64,000 bases of DNA from Kitasatospora phosalacinea (GTDB taxonomy: Bacteria > Actinomycetota > Actinomycetes > Streptomycetales > Streptomycetaceae): NCBI RefSeq assembly GCF_030268885.1, contig NZ_BSSA01000021.1, forward strand, positions 78,131-142,130, in the 5' to 3' direction. Made by a program: the position numbers and the translations under genes. The notes under the pieces were generated by a model. The model saw only the letters and a program-made list of their open reading frames with translations. It had not been told where the DNA came from and did not search any database. The number at the start of each line of letters is the position of its first letter. Position 1 is the stretch's first letter. Shown here piece after piece: positions 41,549 through 50,441 of this stretch.

Positions 41549-42109
41549 CCAGGTGGCGAGGAGGTGGTGCAGGCCGGTGGTGATGCGCCGCCAGGAGTCG
41601 GCGGCGGTGCGGGGGTGGTTGAAGCCGCCCGCGGCCTCGATGGTGATGAAGCCGTGGAAGGTGCTGCGCAGGAGGCGGGCGGCGTCGGTGAGGGCGGGCT
41701 CGTCGAGGCGGTAGTGGCGCATGACCGCGTAGGTGAGCTCGATGCTCCGGGCGAGGACAGCGGTGTCGACGAAGTCGGCCTGGTCCAGGCGGAGTTGGGT
41801 GGCGGCGTAGCGGCCGGGGTGGGCCAGGGCGTAGTCGCGGTAGGCGTCGGCGAAGGCGGTGAGCGCCTCGGCGCCGGAGCGGCCGGCGATGGCGACGGCG
41901 AGGACCTGGTTCATCTCGTCGGAGGCGAGCAGGGCGACCCGGGTGCGGATCTCCTGCAGGTTCTTGACGTGCGAGTAGAAGCTGGCGTCCTTGACGCCGA
42001 ACTCCCGGGCCAGGGCGGAGACGGTGACCTTCTCGATGCCGACCCGGTCGGCGAGTTCGGCGGCGGCGCGGGTGATGCGTTCGACCGTCAGCCCTGCGTG
42101 CGCCGCCAT
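41540..42109 (-). CDS. TetR/AcrR-family regulator with WHG-type C-terminal domain
   Basis: The 189-aa protein has an N-terminal HTH (TVERITRAAAELADRVGIEKVTVSALAREFGVKDASFYSHVKNLQEI) and a helical ligand domain with FADAYRDYALAHPGRYAATQL and STFHGFITIEAAGGF, typical of TetR members with the WHG C-terminal domain. ATG 42109 (MAAHAGLTVERI) gives a normal N-terminus. No obvious target; it lies between the peptide locus and a divergent carboxypeptidase gene. Confidence 0.88.
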   Translation of the reverse strand: MAAHAGLTVERITRAAAELADRVGIEKVTVSALAREFGVKDASFYSHVKNLQEIRTRVALLASDEMNQVLAVAIAGRSGAEALTAFADAYRDYALAHPGRYAATQLRLDQADFVDTAVLARSIELTYAVMRHYRLDEPALTDAARLLRSTFHGFITIEAAGGFNHPRTAADSWRRITTGLHHLLATWPA

Positions 42110-42322
42110 GTTGTCCGTCCCGTGCCGTCGTGTGGTCCCTCGTCCGGGTGCCGAGTTTATCGGGACCGGCGGGCACAACCTTTCGGCGCGGTGGCGCGTG
42201 TACAGGGAGGGGGTGCGGATCGGGGCCCCGGACCGGCTGATACCCCGTCAAATGGTAATGTTCATGGCAAAACGGGGGCGTGGACGACGCGTGCCCCGGT
42301 CGATCCGCACCCTGGAGCCCCC

Positions 42323-43936
42323 TTGCCCGGACCCACGTCCCGCCCCCGCCTGCGCCCCCTGCACCGCCGCAGCCTCCCGCTCGCGGCGGCGGTCCTGGCC
42401 GTCTCCCTGCTCGCCGGTTCGGCGCAGGCCGACGACCCGGCACCGGCCGACGCCACGCTCACCGCCGACCTCGACGCGCTGCTGGCCGACGCCCGGCTGG
42501 CCAACGCCCAGACCGGCATCGAGGTGCTGGACGCCGCCACCGGGCAGGTGCTGTACGCCCGGCAGCCGCAGGCGCTGCTCACCCCGGCGTCCACCCTGAA
42601 GACGGTGACCTCGGCCGCGGCGCTCGACCTGCTCGGGGCGGACTACCGGTTCACCACCGAGGTGCGCAGCACCGGCACCCGGTACGGCGGCACCGTGGCC
42701 GGCGACCTGGTGCTGCGCGGCGGCGGCGACCCGACCCTGCTGGCCGCGGACCTCGACGACCTGGCCGCGCAGGTCGCCGCGTCCGGGGTCACCACCGTCA
42801 CCGGCCGGGTGCTGGCCGACGGCAGCCGGTACGACACGACGCCGCTCGGGCCCGGCTGGGCCTGGGACGACGAGCCGTACTCGTACAGCCCGCAGATATC
42901 CGGGCTGACCGTCGCCAACGACCCCGAGTACCTGATGGACACCGTGCGGGTGACGGTCGCGCCGGGCGCGGCCGGGGAGGCCGCGAAGGTCACCCTGGAC
43001 CCGGCGGAGGCGCCGATGGCGTTCACCGGGAAGGTCGCCACCGGCGCGGCGGGCAGCGCGTCGTCCGTGGGCGTCGACCGGCGGCGCGGCAGCAACGAGC
43101 TGGCGCTGTCCGGCAGCATCGCGGCGGGGGCCGCGCCGGTCACCTCGTGGGTGACGGTCGAGGACCCGTCGACGTACGCGGGCCGGGTGTTCGCGGGCGC
43201 GCTGGCCCGGCACGGCGTGACCGTGGGGCGGGGCGTGCAGGCGGCGAGCGGGGCGGAGACCTCGCAGCCGCTGGTGTCGCACCGGTCGCAGCCGCTGGCC
43301 CAGCTGGTCGTCCCGATGCTCAAGCTCAGCAACAACGGCATGGCCGAGCACCTGACCAAGGAGATCGGCAAGGTCAAGGGCGGCCGCGGCGACTGGGCCA
43401 CCGGCGTCGCCCAGGTGCAGAACTTCCTGAAGGCCAACGGGCTGTCCACCCCCGCCGGGCGGCAGGTCGACGGCTCCGGCCTCTCCCGCTACGACCTGAT
43501 CACCCCCGCCAAGATGGCCGGCCTGCTCGACCTCGCCCAGGACAAGCCCTGGTTCAACGCCTGGTACGAGGCGCTGCCGGTGGCGGGCAACCCGGCCCGG
43601 CTGGTCGGCGGCACGCTGGCCGCCCGGATGCGCGGCACCAAGGCCGAGAACAACGTGCACGCCAAGAGCGGCTCGATGGGCGGCGTCGACAACCTGGTCG
43701 GCTACGCCACCGCGCCGGACGGCCGCCGCCTGGTCTTCGCCGTCCTGATCAACGACTACGCGGGCACCAGCCCCCGCCCGGTCCTGGACGCGATCGCCGT
43801 CCGCCTCGCCACCGGCCCCGCCACCACCGGCACCGCCGCCACCCAGCAGAAGGCCCGGTCGCTGACCGTCCCCGCGCAGGACGACGGCTACACCGGCACC
43901 CGCTGGGAGGACTGCGAGGCCGTCTCGCACTGCTGA
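42323..43936 (+). CDS. D-alanyl-D-alanine carboxypeptidase/endopeptidase (PBP4, S13), probable TTG start
   Basis: S13 enzymes trim peptidoglycan stem peptides outside the membrane. The 537-aa protein has a twin-basic signal region (RRSLPLAAAVLAVSLLAGSAQA, cleavage before DD), the SxxK motif in TPASTLKT, SxN in KLSNNGMAEH and KSG in HAKSGSMGG, so all three active-site motifs are intact. No ATG or GTG sits at the expected point; TTG at 42323 has GGAG 5-6 nt upstream. The C-terminus has two cysteines (WEDCEAVSHC). Confidence 0.92.
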   Translation: MPGPTSRPRLRPLHRRSLPLAAAVLAVSLLAGSAQADDPAPADATLTADLDALLADARLANAQTGIEVLDAATGQVLYARQPQALLTPASTLKTVTSAAALDLLGADYRFTTEVRSTGTRYGGTVAGDLVLRGGGDPTLLAADLDDLAAQVAASGVTTVTGRVLADGSRYDTTPLGPGWAWDDEPYSYSPQISGLTVANDPEYLMDTVRVTVAPGAAGEAAKVTLDPAEAPMAFTGKVATGAAGSASSVGVDRRRGSNELALSGSIAAGAAPVTSWVTVEDPSTYAGRVFAGALARHGVTVGRGVQAASGAETSQPLVSHRSQPLAQLVVPMLKLSNNGMAEHLTKEIGKVKGGRGDWATGVAQVQNFLKANGLSTPAGRQVDGSGLSRYDLITPAKMAGLLDLAQDKPWFNAWYEALPVAGNPARLVGGTLAARMRGTKAENNVHAKSGSMGGVDNLVGYATAPDGRRLVFAVLINDYAGTSPRPVLDAIAVRLATGPATTGTAATQQKARSLTVPAQDDGYTGTRWEDCEAVSHC

Positions 43937-43947
43937 CGCCCCGCTCC

Positions 43948-43986
43948 CCGACGGGCCCCGCCGCGCCGCGCGGCGGGGCCCGTCGG
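43948..43986 (+). terminator. Hairpin terminator after the carboxypeptidase gene
   Basis: A perfect 18-bp stem (43948-43965 with 43969-43986) with loop CCG starts 12 bp after the stop. Confidence 0.88.
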
Positions 43987-44021
43987 CGTTTCCGAACGCT
44001 GCGGATGTAACGCAGCCTTCA

Positions 44022-44062
44022 TCAATCAAACGGTTGATTGACGGAGGCGGCACGCGTACGCT
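44022..44062 (+). promoter_or_regulatory. TetR operator overlapping a leaderless promoter
   Basis: TCAATCAAACGGTTGATTGA (44022-44041) is a perfect 8-bp-arm palindrome with a 4-bp centre. Its right arm contains TTGATT (44034-44039), a -35 spaced 17 bp from TACGCT (44057-44062), which ends 7 nt before the ATG at 44070. Binding there would block the promoter, so autorepression of the operon by its TetR is a strong inference. Confidence 0.7.
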
Positions 44063-44069
44063 CCCCGCC

Positions 44070-44687
44070 ATGACCGAGCCGACGCCTCCGGGCGCGCCGC
44101 CGAGCCAGGCCGACCTGAGCCGGGAGCGGATCGTCGCGGCCGCCACCGCGCTGTTCGCCGAGCACGGGTACGACGGGACGACCACCCGGACGATCGCCGC
44201 CGCCGCGGGGCTGAACGTGGCCACCGTGGCGTACCACGTGGGCGGGAAGGCCGACCTGTACGGGGAGGTGATGCGGCGGGCGCACGAGGCCGAACGGACC
44301 GCGGTGGCAGGGGCGTTGGAGGCGTTCGCGGCCCGGGCGGGGACGGACCCGGCGGGGGCGGCGGTCGCGTTCGCCGACCGGTACCTGGACTTCTGCCTGG
44401 AGCAGCCGCACGTCCCGGCGCTGTGGATGCGCCGCTGGCTGGCGGACGCGGCCGAGTTCGCCGGGTTGGAGGAGCAGTACGCCCGGCCGCTGCTGGAGTC
44501 GGTGCGCGACGCGCTGGCCGCCGCGCTGCCGGAAGTGTCGCCGGAGCGCGCCGAGTTGGCGGTGTGGACGGTGCTGTGGACGGTGCACGGCTTCTGCCGG
44601 TCGATGATCCGCGACCGGGTGCCGCGGTTCCGGGAGCACCTGCACGGCCTGGTGCTGCGCGAGCTGGGGCTCGGGGACGGGCGGTGA
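44070..44687 (+). CDS. TetR/AcrR-family regulator, first gene of a three-gene operon
   Basis: The 205-aa protein has the HTH LSRERIVAAATALFAEHGYDGTTTRTIAAAAGLNVATVAYHVGGKADLYGEV and a helical C-terminal domain. It probably represses its own operon through the palindrome upstream. Its stop overlaps the MFS gene start by 4 bp (GTGA at 44684-44687). Confidence 0.9.
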   Translation: MTEPTPPGAPPSQADLSRERIVAAATALFAEHGYDGTTTRTIAAAAGLNVATVAYHVGGKADLYGEVMRRAHEAERTAVAGALEAFAARAGTDPAGAAVAFADRYLDFCLEQPHVPALWMRRWLADAAEFAGLEEQYARPLLESVRDALAAALPEVSPERAELAVWTVLWTVHGFCRSMIRDRVPRFREHLHGLVLRELGLGDGR

Positions 44688-46042
44688 GCGGCGGGGGGAT
44701 AGGCCGGCGGCAGCTGGCCGGGTACGCGATCGGCTCGGTCGGGACGGGCATCCACTCGACCGTCCCCGGCCTGCTGCTGCTGTACTTCATGACCGACGCG
44801 CTGGGCGTGCCCGCCGGGGTCGCGGGTCTGGTGGTGGCGCTGCCCAAGGCCTGGGACGCGCTGTTCAACCCGACCGTCGGCGCCGCCAGCGACCGGGAGG
44901 CGCTGCGCACCGGCCGCCGCAGCCGGATCCTGCTGGCCGGTGCGCTGGCACTGCCGGTCGCGTTCGCCGCGATGTTCCTCTCCCCGCTGACCGGCTCCGG
45001 CGCCGCCGCCTGGGTCGCGGTCACCTTCGTGCTGGCGTCCAGCGCCTTCGCGCTGTTCCAGGTCCCGTACGTGGCGCTGCCCGCCGAGATGTCGGACCGG
45101 CCCGAGGTGCGCACCCGGATCATGGTGTGGCGGATCGTCTGCCTGACCCTCGGCATCCTGGTCGCGGGCGGCCTCGCCCCCGCGCTGGTGTCGCTGGCCG
45201 GCGAGGGGCGGCGCGGGTACGCGGTGATGGCGCTGGTGGTCGCCGCCCTGCTGCTGGCGACGCTGCTGGTGCCCGCGCTGGGCGCCCGCCGGGTGCCCGC
45301 CCGGCCCGGGCCGGAGCCGCTCGGGCTGCGGGCGGCGCTGCGCACCGCGCGCGGCAACCGGGCGTTCTTCGCGCTGCTGGGCGCGTTCGTGCTGCAGGCG
45401 GCCGCGGTGGCGATCATGCTGGCCGCCGCCCCGTACACCGCCGCGTACTGGCTGGGCGGGTACGGGCTGACCTCGGTGCTGTTCGTCTGCCTGGTGGCGC
45501 CGAGCGCCGTCGCGGTGCCGCTGTGGGGCCGGGCCGCGGCCCGGTGGGGGCGGCTGCGCTGCCTGGGCGTGGCGACCGCGGTGTTCGCGGCGGCCTCCGC
45601 CGCGCTGTGGCCCGCCGCCGGGACGGGGGCGGTGCACGTCGGGGCGGTGCTGGCGCTGTGCGCGCTGCTGGGCGTGGCGTACGCGGCGCTGCAGGTGCTG
45701 CCGCTGTCGCTGCTGCCGGACACCGTGCACGCGGACGCGGCCCGCACCGGGCGGCTGCAGTCCGGGGCGTTCACCGGGCTGTGGACGGCGGGCGAGACGG
45801 CCGGGATGGCCGCCGGGCCCGGGCTGTTCTCGCTGGCGCTGGCCGCCGCCGGGTTCGTCTCCTCCACCACCGACCACCCCGTCGCGCAGACCCCCGCCGC
45901 CCGGGCGGGCGTCCTGCTCGGCTTCAGCCTCGTCCCGGCCCTGCTGATGCTGGCCTCGCTGCCCGCCCTGGGCGCGTACGGGCGCCGCCGGGCCGCCGCC
46001 CCCGCCCATGTCGTCGACTCGCTCGCTGGAGAACCATCGTGA
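44684..46042 (+). CDS. MFS transporter, MFS_2/GPH-like
   Basis: The 452-aa protein has about 12 hydrophobic helices, and the segments LLYFMTDALGVPAGVAGLVVALPKAWDALFNPTVGAASD and PYVALPAEMSDRPEVRTRIMVWR are characteristic of the sugar:cation symporter-like (GPH/MFS_2) group. The GTG start overlaps the TetR stop, and its own stop overlaps the decarboxylase start (GTGA). The substrate is unknown; context suggests an amine or lipid-derived compound. Confidence 0.88.
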   Translation: MSGGGIGRRQLAGYAIGSVGTGIHSTVPGLLLLYFMTDALGVPAGVAGLVVALPKAWDALFNPTVGAASDREALRTGRRSRILLAGALALPVAFAAMFLSPLTGSGAAAWVAVTFVLASSAFALFQVPYVALPAEMSDRPEVRTRIMVWRIVCLTLGILVAGGLAPALVSLAGEGRRGYAVMALVVAALLLATLLVPALGARRVPARPGPEPLGLRAALRTARGNRAFFALLGAFVLQAAAVAIMLAAAPYTAAYWLGGYGLTSVLFVCLVAPSAVAVPLWGRAAARWGRLRCLGVATAVFAAASAALWPAAGTGAVHVGAVLALCALLGVAYAALQVLPLSLLPDTVHADAARTGRLQSGAFTGLWTAGETAGMAAGPGLFSLALAAAGFVSSTTDHPVAQTPAARAGVLLGFSLVPALLMLASLPALGAYGRRRAAAPAHVVDSLAGEPS

Positions 46043-47505
46043 CGGACCGTCAGACCTTCCTCCCGGACGCCGGGCGCCCCGCCGAGGAGCTGCTCGCCGA
46101 GCTGCGCGCCCTCACCGCCGCCGACCTGCCCACCCGCGGCGGCCGCACCACCGCGTACACCTACGACGCCGGGCGGCCCGAGGTGCGGGCCGCCGCGGAG
46201 GGCGCCTACCTGGCCATGCTGGAGGTCAACGGCCTCGACCCGACGGCCTTCCCCAGCATCGTCGCGCTGGAGCGGCAGGTGGTCGGCGCGGTCGCCGCCC
46301 GGCTCGGCGGGGACGGCGCCACGCCCGGCATCTTCACCAGCGGCGGCACCGAGTCGATCCTGCTCGCGGTCAAGGCCGCCCGGGACGCCCGGCCCGAGGT
46401 CGCCGAACCCGAGATCGTGGTGCCCGCGACGGCGCACGCCGCGTTCTTCAAGGCAGGGACGTACCTGAAGGTGAAGGTCGTCGCGGTGCCGGTCGACCCG
46501 GCGACCTTCCGGGCGGTGCCGGAGGCGGTGGCCGCGGCCTGCACCGAACGGACGGTCCTGGTGGTCGCCTCGGCGCCCTCGTACGCGCACGGCGTGGTCG
46601 ACCCGGTCGCGGAGATCGCCGCGGCCGCCGCCGAACGCGGCCTGCCCTGCCACGTGGACGCCTGCGTCGGCGGCTGGCTGCTGCCCTGGCTCGCCGAGGC
46701 CGGGGCCGAGGTGCCGCCGTTCGACCTGTCGGTGCCCGGCGTCACCTCGCTCTCCTGCGACCTGCACAAGTTCGGGTACGCGCCCAAGGGGGCGTCCGTG
46801 CTGCTCTTCCGCGACCAGCCGATGCGGCTCGCCGCGTACTTCGCCTGCGCCCAGTGGCCCGGCTACCCCGTGGTCAACTCCACCGTCCAGAGCAGCAAGG
46901 GCGCCGGACCGCTGGCCGGCGCCTGGGCCACCCTGCAGGCCCTCGGGGCGGACGGCTACCGGGAGTTGGGGCGCGCGGCGCTCGCCGCGACCCGGCGGCT
47001 GGTCGCGGGCGTCGGGCGGATCGACGGGCTGCGGGTGCTCGGCTCCCCCGACGCGACGCTGGTCGCGATCGGCACCGAGGGCGAACACCCGCTCGACCTC
47101 TGGGAGTTGGCCGACGAGTCGCGGGCCCGCGGCTTCTTCCTGCAGCCCCAGCTGAGCGTCGACGGCCTGCCCGCCAGCCTGCACGTCACGCTCACCGGCG
47201 TCAGCGGGGAGGGCGTCGACGCGCTGCTCGGCGCGCTGCGCGAGAGCGTCGACGCGGTCCGCGCCCGCGGGCCGGTCGCCCCGCCCACCGAGATCCTCGC
47301 CCTGCTCGACGGGCTCGACCTCACCGCCCTGGACGACGCGACCTTCGCCGCCCTGCTCCCGGCCACCGGGCTCGACCTCTCCCCCGAGGCCGCCACCCGC
47401 ATGGCGGGCGTCAACCGGCTGCTCGACGCGCTGCCGCCGCGACTGCGCGACCAGCTCGCGACGCGGTTCCTGTCGGCGCTGTACAGCCCGTACCTGGGGG
47501 CGTAA
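46039..47505 (+). CDS. PLP-dependent decarboxylase/lyase, sphingosine-1-phosphate-lyase-like
   Basis: The 488-aa fold-type I enzyme has the phosphate-binding TSGGTESILLAVKAARD, VVPATAHAAFFKA, the aspartate in HVDACVGG and the PLP lysine in SCDLHKFGYAPKGAS. These blocks, including NSTVQSSKGAGPLAGAW, are those of S1P-lyase-like and group II decarboxylase relatives. GGAG lies 7 nt before the GTG. It is the last gene of the TetR-MFS-PLP operon; the reaction is not known. Confidence 0.88.
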   Translation: MTDRQTFLPDAGRPAEELLAELRALTAADLPTRGGRTTAYTYDAGRPEVRAAAEGAYLAMLEVNGLDPTAFPSIVALERQVVGAVAARLGGDGATPGIFTSGGTESILLAVKAARDARPEVAEPEIVVPATAHAAFFKAGTYLKVKVVAVPVDPATFRAVPEAVAAACTERTVLVVASAPSYAHGVVDPVAEIAAAAAERGLPCHVDACVGGWLLPWLAEAGAEVPPFDLSVPGVTSLSCDLHKFGYAPKGASVLLFRDQPMRLAAYFACAQWPGYPVVNSTVQSSKGAGPLAGAWATLQALGADGYRELGRAALAATRRLVAGVGRIDGLRVLGSPDATLVAIGTEGEHPLDLWELADESRARGFFLQPQLSVDGLPASLHVTLTGVSGEGVDALLGALRESVDAVRARGPVAPPTEILALLDGLDLTALDDATFAALLPATGLDLSPEAATRMAGVNRLLDALPPRLRDQLATRFLSALYSPYLGA

Positions 47506-47507
47506 TC

Positions 47508-47683
47508 CAGGGGCCCGGGGAACGGCGGGCCCGGGGCTGCTGCGGGTTCACTGCCGGTGCGTGCGGTGGCTTCGGGTTCTGTTCAGGCGGCCCGAAGCAG
47601 CACGGACCTCCGATGGGCTCCGGCCGCCAGCAGCTCGGACCCGCCGTTCCCCGGGCCCCTGCCCGCCGTTCCCCGGGCCCCTG
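47508..47683. repeat. Palindromic intergenic element, copy B, with exactly duplicated right arm
   Basis: The core 47508-47661 has the same perfect 22-bp terminal inverted repeats as copy A (47508-47529, 47640-47661) and about nine in ten bases identical overall. The central hairpin is perfect here (GCTTCGGG with CCCGAAGC). The right arm is repeated exactly at 47662-47683. It starts 2 bp after a plus-strand stop codon and ends 11 bp before a minus-strand gene's stop. Confidence 0.88.
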
Positions 47684-47694
47684 GATACGCGCCC

Positions 47695-48354
47695 TCACGT
47701 GAGCAGGGCCGCCAGGCCGTCGGCGATGCGTTGGAGGCCGAACTCGAAGCGGGTGTCCATGTCGGGGTCGGTGAGGTCGTCGGCGAGGGCGACGAGGTTG
47801 GGGTAGTCCTCGGCGGGGAGGGCGCGGAAGACGTCGCCCGCCTCGCGGGCGGCCTGGCCGCGGCCCGCGCCGGCGGCCTCGGTGGCGGAGAGCGGGGACT
47901 GCTCCTGCAGGACGAAGCCCTGGACGTAGGCGGAGAGCAGGTAGGAGGCCATCGCGGCGTCGGCGTCGGTGAAGCCGGCCTCGCGCAGGCGGTCGAGCTG
48001 GTCCTCCAGGACGGCCAGGACGCGGGGGCCGGTGGAGAGGCGTCCGGCGACGACCTTGGCCGCGTCGCGCTTGGCGAGCAGCAGGGCGCGGTAGCGGCGG
48101 CCGTACTCCAGGTACTGCTCGCGCCAGTCGCCGGTGCGGGGCGGGACCTCGGCGTCGGCGATGATCGCGTCGCCCAGCAGGTCGAGGATCTCCTCCTTGT
48201 TGCGGACGTGCCAGTAGAGCGAGGCGGCCTGGGCGCCGACCTCGGCGGCGACCTTGCGCATGGAGAGTCCGGCCAGGCCCTCGCGTTCGAGGACGCGCAG
48301 GGCGGCGGTGGCGATGCACTCGCGGGTGAGGGTGCGCGCGGGGGGCTGGGCCAC
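47695..48354 (-). CDS. TetR-family regulator (TetR_C_1 type), divergent from a DHA2 pump
   Basis: The 219-aa protein has an HTH (TRECIATAALRVLEREGLAGLSMRKVAAEVGAQAASLYWHVRNKEEILDLLGDAII) typical of tetracycline-repressor-like TetR members. GTG 48354 was chosen because AGGAG lies 5 nt upstream. Two CTAACA/TGTTAG palindromes lie between this gene and the divergent efflux pump gene, so it probably represses both. Confidence 0.9.
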   Translation of the reverse strand: MAQPPARTLTRECIATAALRVLEREGLAGLSMRKVAAEVGAQAASLYWHVRNKEEILDLLGDAIIADAEVPPRTGDWREQYLEYGRRYRALLLAKRDAAKVVAGRLSTGPRVLAVLEDQLDRLREAGFTDADAAMASYLLSAYVQGFVLQEQSPLSATEAAGAGRGQAAREAGDVFRALPAEDYPNLVALADDLTDPDMDTRFEFGLQRIADGLAALLT

Positions 48355-48394
48355 GGGTGCTCCTGGGGGCGGCGGGGCGGTTCGCGCTTGCAAT

Positions 48395-48453
48395 CTAACA
48401 CTGTTAGGGCGATGCTGGGTGCGCAATCGCAGCCCCTAACACTGTTAGGGGCT
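48395..48453. promoter_or_regulatory. Twin operators between TetR and DHA2 genes
   Basis: CTAACACTGTTAG occurs twice (48395-48407 and 48436-48448 within a longer palindrome). The second copy extends to 11-bp perfect arms (48431-48441 and 48443-48453). Centres are 41 bp apart, close to four helical turns. The arrangement is typical of a TetR repressor controlling divergent promoters. Confidence 0.85.
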
Positions 48454-48478
48454 GCTCGGCGCGCCCCGAGGGGGAACG

Positions 48479-50032
48479 GTGGACACCAGGAACGACCGGC
48501 GCAAGTGGCAGGCGCTGACCACGCTCTGTCTCACGATGTTCATGGCGATGCTCGACAACGTCATCGTCACCATCGCCCTGCCCCGGATCGGCCGCGACCT
48601 GGACGCGGGCATCAGCGGACTGCAGTGGGTCGCCGAGGGCTACAGCCTGGTCTACGCGGCCCTGCTGCTCACCGGCGGCACCCTCGGCGACCGCCACGGC
48701 CGCACCCGGGTCTACCGGATCGGCCTGGCGCTGTTCACCCTGGGTTCGGCGGCGGCCGCGCTCGCGGGCGGCACCGGCGCGCTGGTCGCGGCCCGGATGC
48801 TGCAGGGCGTGGGCGCGGCGCTGCTGACGCCGGGCAGCCTGGCGATCCTGCGGCAGGTGTTCACCGACGAGAAGGAGCGGGCCCGGGCGATCGGCCTGTG
48901 GTCGGGCGTCTCGGCGCTGGGCCTGTCGGTCGGGCCGGTGCTCGGCGGCCCGATGGTGGACGCGTTCGGCTGGGCCAGCGTGTTCTGGATCAACGTCCCG
49001 GTCGGGCTGGTCGGCCTGGTGCTGGCGTACCGGGTGCTGCCGGAGGTCGCGCCGCGCGAGCGGCGGGTGGACCTGCCGGGCCTGCTGCTGTCCGCGGGCG
49101 GGCTGGGCGCGCTGGTGTACGGGCTGGTCGAGGGCCCGGGCCGGGGCTGGACGGACGCCCGGGTGCTGGCCTGCGGGGCGGCCGCGGCGGTGCTGCTGGC
49201 GCTCTTCGTGGTGGTCGAACTGCGGTCCGCCGAACCGATGGTGGAGCTGCGGCTGTTCCGCGACCGGGTGCTGGCGGGGGCGCTGCTGAGCGGGCTGGTG
49301 GTGAGCTTCGGGGTGTTCGGCGCGATGTTCTTCCTGCCGCTGATGCTGCAGGGCGTGATGCGCTGGGCGCCGACCGACGCCGGGTACGCGGGGCTGCCGA
49401 CGAGCGCCGTGATCGTGGTCGCGGCGCCGCTGTCCGGTCGGCTGACCGCCCGGCACGGGGCGCGGCTGCCGCTGGTGCTGGGCATCGCGCTGTGCGCGGT
49501 CGGCCTGGGCGGGCTGTCGCTGTACTCCGGGCAGGCCCACTACTGGTCGTACCTGTGGACGCTGGTGCTGCTCGGCTCCGGCATGGGGCTGACCTTCACG
49601 CCGGTGTCGATCGCGGTGCTGCAGCGGGTCGCCCCGGCGCAGACCGGGATGGCCTCCGCCACCGTCAACACGCTGCGCGAACTCGGCGGCGTGCTCGGCA
49701 TCGCGGTGCTCGGCGCCGTCCTGACCGACCGGCTGACCGGCAACCTCACCGCCGCCCTGCAACGGCAGGGACTGCCCGTCGACGGGGTGCCGCACGCGGT
49801 CGCCGCGCTCACCGGCCACGCCCCCGCCGCCGGTACCGCAACCGGGCCCGCAGCCGGACCCGTCCCGGCCGCGGTGGACGCCTCGTTCGTCGACGCCCTG
49901 CACCTCGCCCTGCGCTGCGGCTCGGCGGCGCTGGCCGTCGCCGCCGTCCTGGTCGCCCTGCTGCTGCGGCCCGCCGCACCGGCGCCCGCGGCCGCGCCCG
50001 TCCCGTCCCCGTCGCTGTCCGGGGCGAGCTGA
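48479..50032 (+). CDS. DHA2 (EmrB/QacA) family drug:H+ antiporter
   Basis: The 517-aa protein has the 14-helix DHA2 layout, motif A GGTLGDRHGRTRVYRIG, motif C WSGVSALGLSVGPVLGGPMVD and the DHA2-specific WASVFWINVPVG. It probably exports a hydrophobic drug or metabolite using the proton gradient. Expression is likely controlled by the divergent TetR. The start is GTG 48479. Confidence 0.93.
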   Translation: MDTRNDRRKWQALTTLCLTMFMAMLDNVIVTIALPRIGRDLDAGISGLQWVAEGYSLVYAALLLTGGTLGDRHGRTRVYRIGLALFTLGSAAAALAGGTGALVAARMLQGVGAALLTPGSLAILRQVFTDEKERARAIGLWSGVSALGLSVGPVLGGPMVDAFGWASVFWINVPVGLVGLVLAYRVLPEVAPRERRVDLPGLLLSAGGLGALVYGLVEGPGRGWTDARVLACGAAAAVLLALFVVVELRSAEPMVELRLFRDRVLAGALLSGLVVSFGVFGAMFFLPLMLQGVMRWAPTDAGYAGLPTSAVIVVAAPLSGRLTARHGARLPLVLGIALCAVGLGGLSLYSGQAHYWSYLWTLVLLGSGMGLTFTPVSIAVLQRVAPAQTGMASATVNTLRELGGVLGIAVLGAVLTDRLTGNLTAALQRQGLPVDGVPHAVAALTGHAPAAGTATGPAAGPVPAAVDASFVDALHLALRCGSAALAVAAVLVALLLRPAAPAPAAAPVPSPSLSGAS

Positions 50033-50441
50033 CGCGGCCTCGGCCGACGCCGGACGGGAACACCGGGCGGCAGTGCCCGCCGAAGGACGGTCCGTCGCCC
50101 TCCCGGAGGCCGACGGTCGCCGAACGGCCGGCCGGGACGGCGAGCAGCACGGCCGCCGGGACGGAGCGCCGTCCGGCGCCGGCGGGCTCCACGCGGTGCT
50201 CCCGCGGCCGCGGTCCACGGGTGGCCCGGCCGAGCTGACGCACCGTCACTCCGCCTGCTGCGGGGACCGGGTGGCCCGGGGCGCGGAGTGCCGGGTCCGG
50301 TAAGGCGGCGTCAAAGGGACGGGCAGGCGACGGGCGGGCGGAAGCGGGTGCGAATGTGGTGAACCCGGGTGGCCGCGGCCGGTGCGTTCGCTAGCATGGC
50401 GCGCTCAAGTGGTCGGACCGACACCGGTGGTGGGGGATGGC
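50033..50441. other. 409-bp region without a supported gene
   Basis: A short open frame (50073-50303) is Arg/Gly-rich with no recognisable domain or start signal. I see no strong hairpin or palindrome. The last part, around GCTAGCATGGCG near 50390, probably holds the promoter for the following WXG100-like operon. Confidence 0.5.

Noticed and set aside
41171..42322. Open frame leading from 41171 into the carboxypeptidase gene, and a GGAGGAGGA-GTG at 41384-41396
   Set aside because: The frame crosses the tandem repeat and the antisense of the TetR gene without coding character. The carboxypeptidase signal peptide begins much later, so TTG 42323 is the better start.
50073..50303. 76-codon open frame after the DHA2 pump
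   Set aside because: Arg/Gly/Ala-rich composition, no domain, no convincing ribosome-binding site or promoter.
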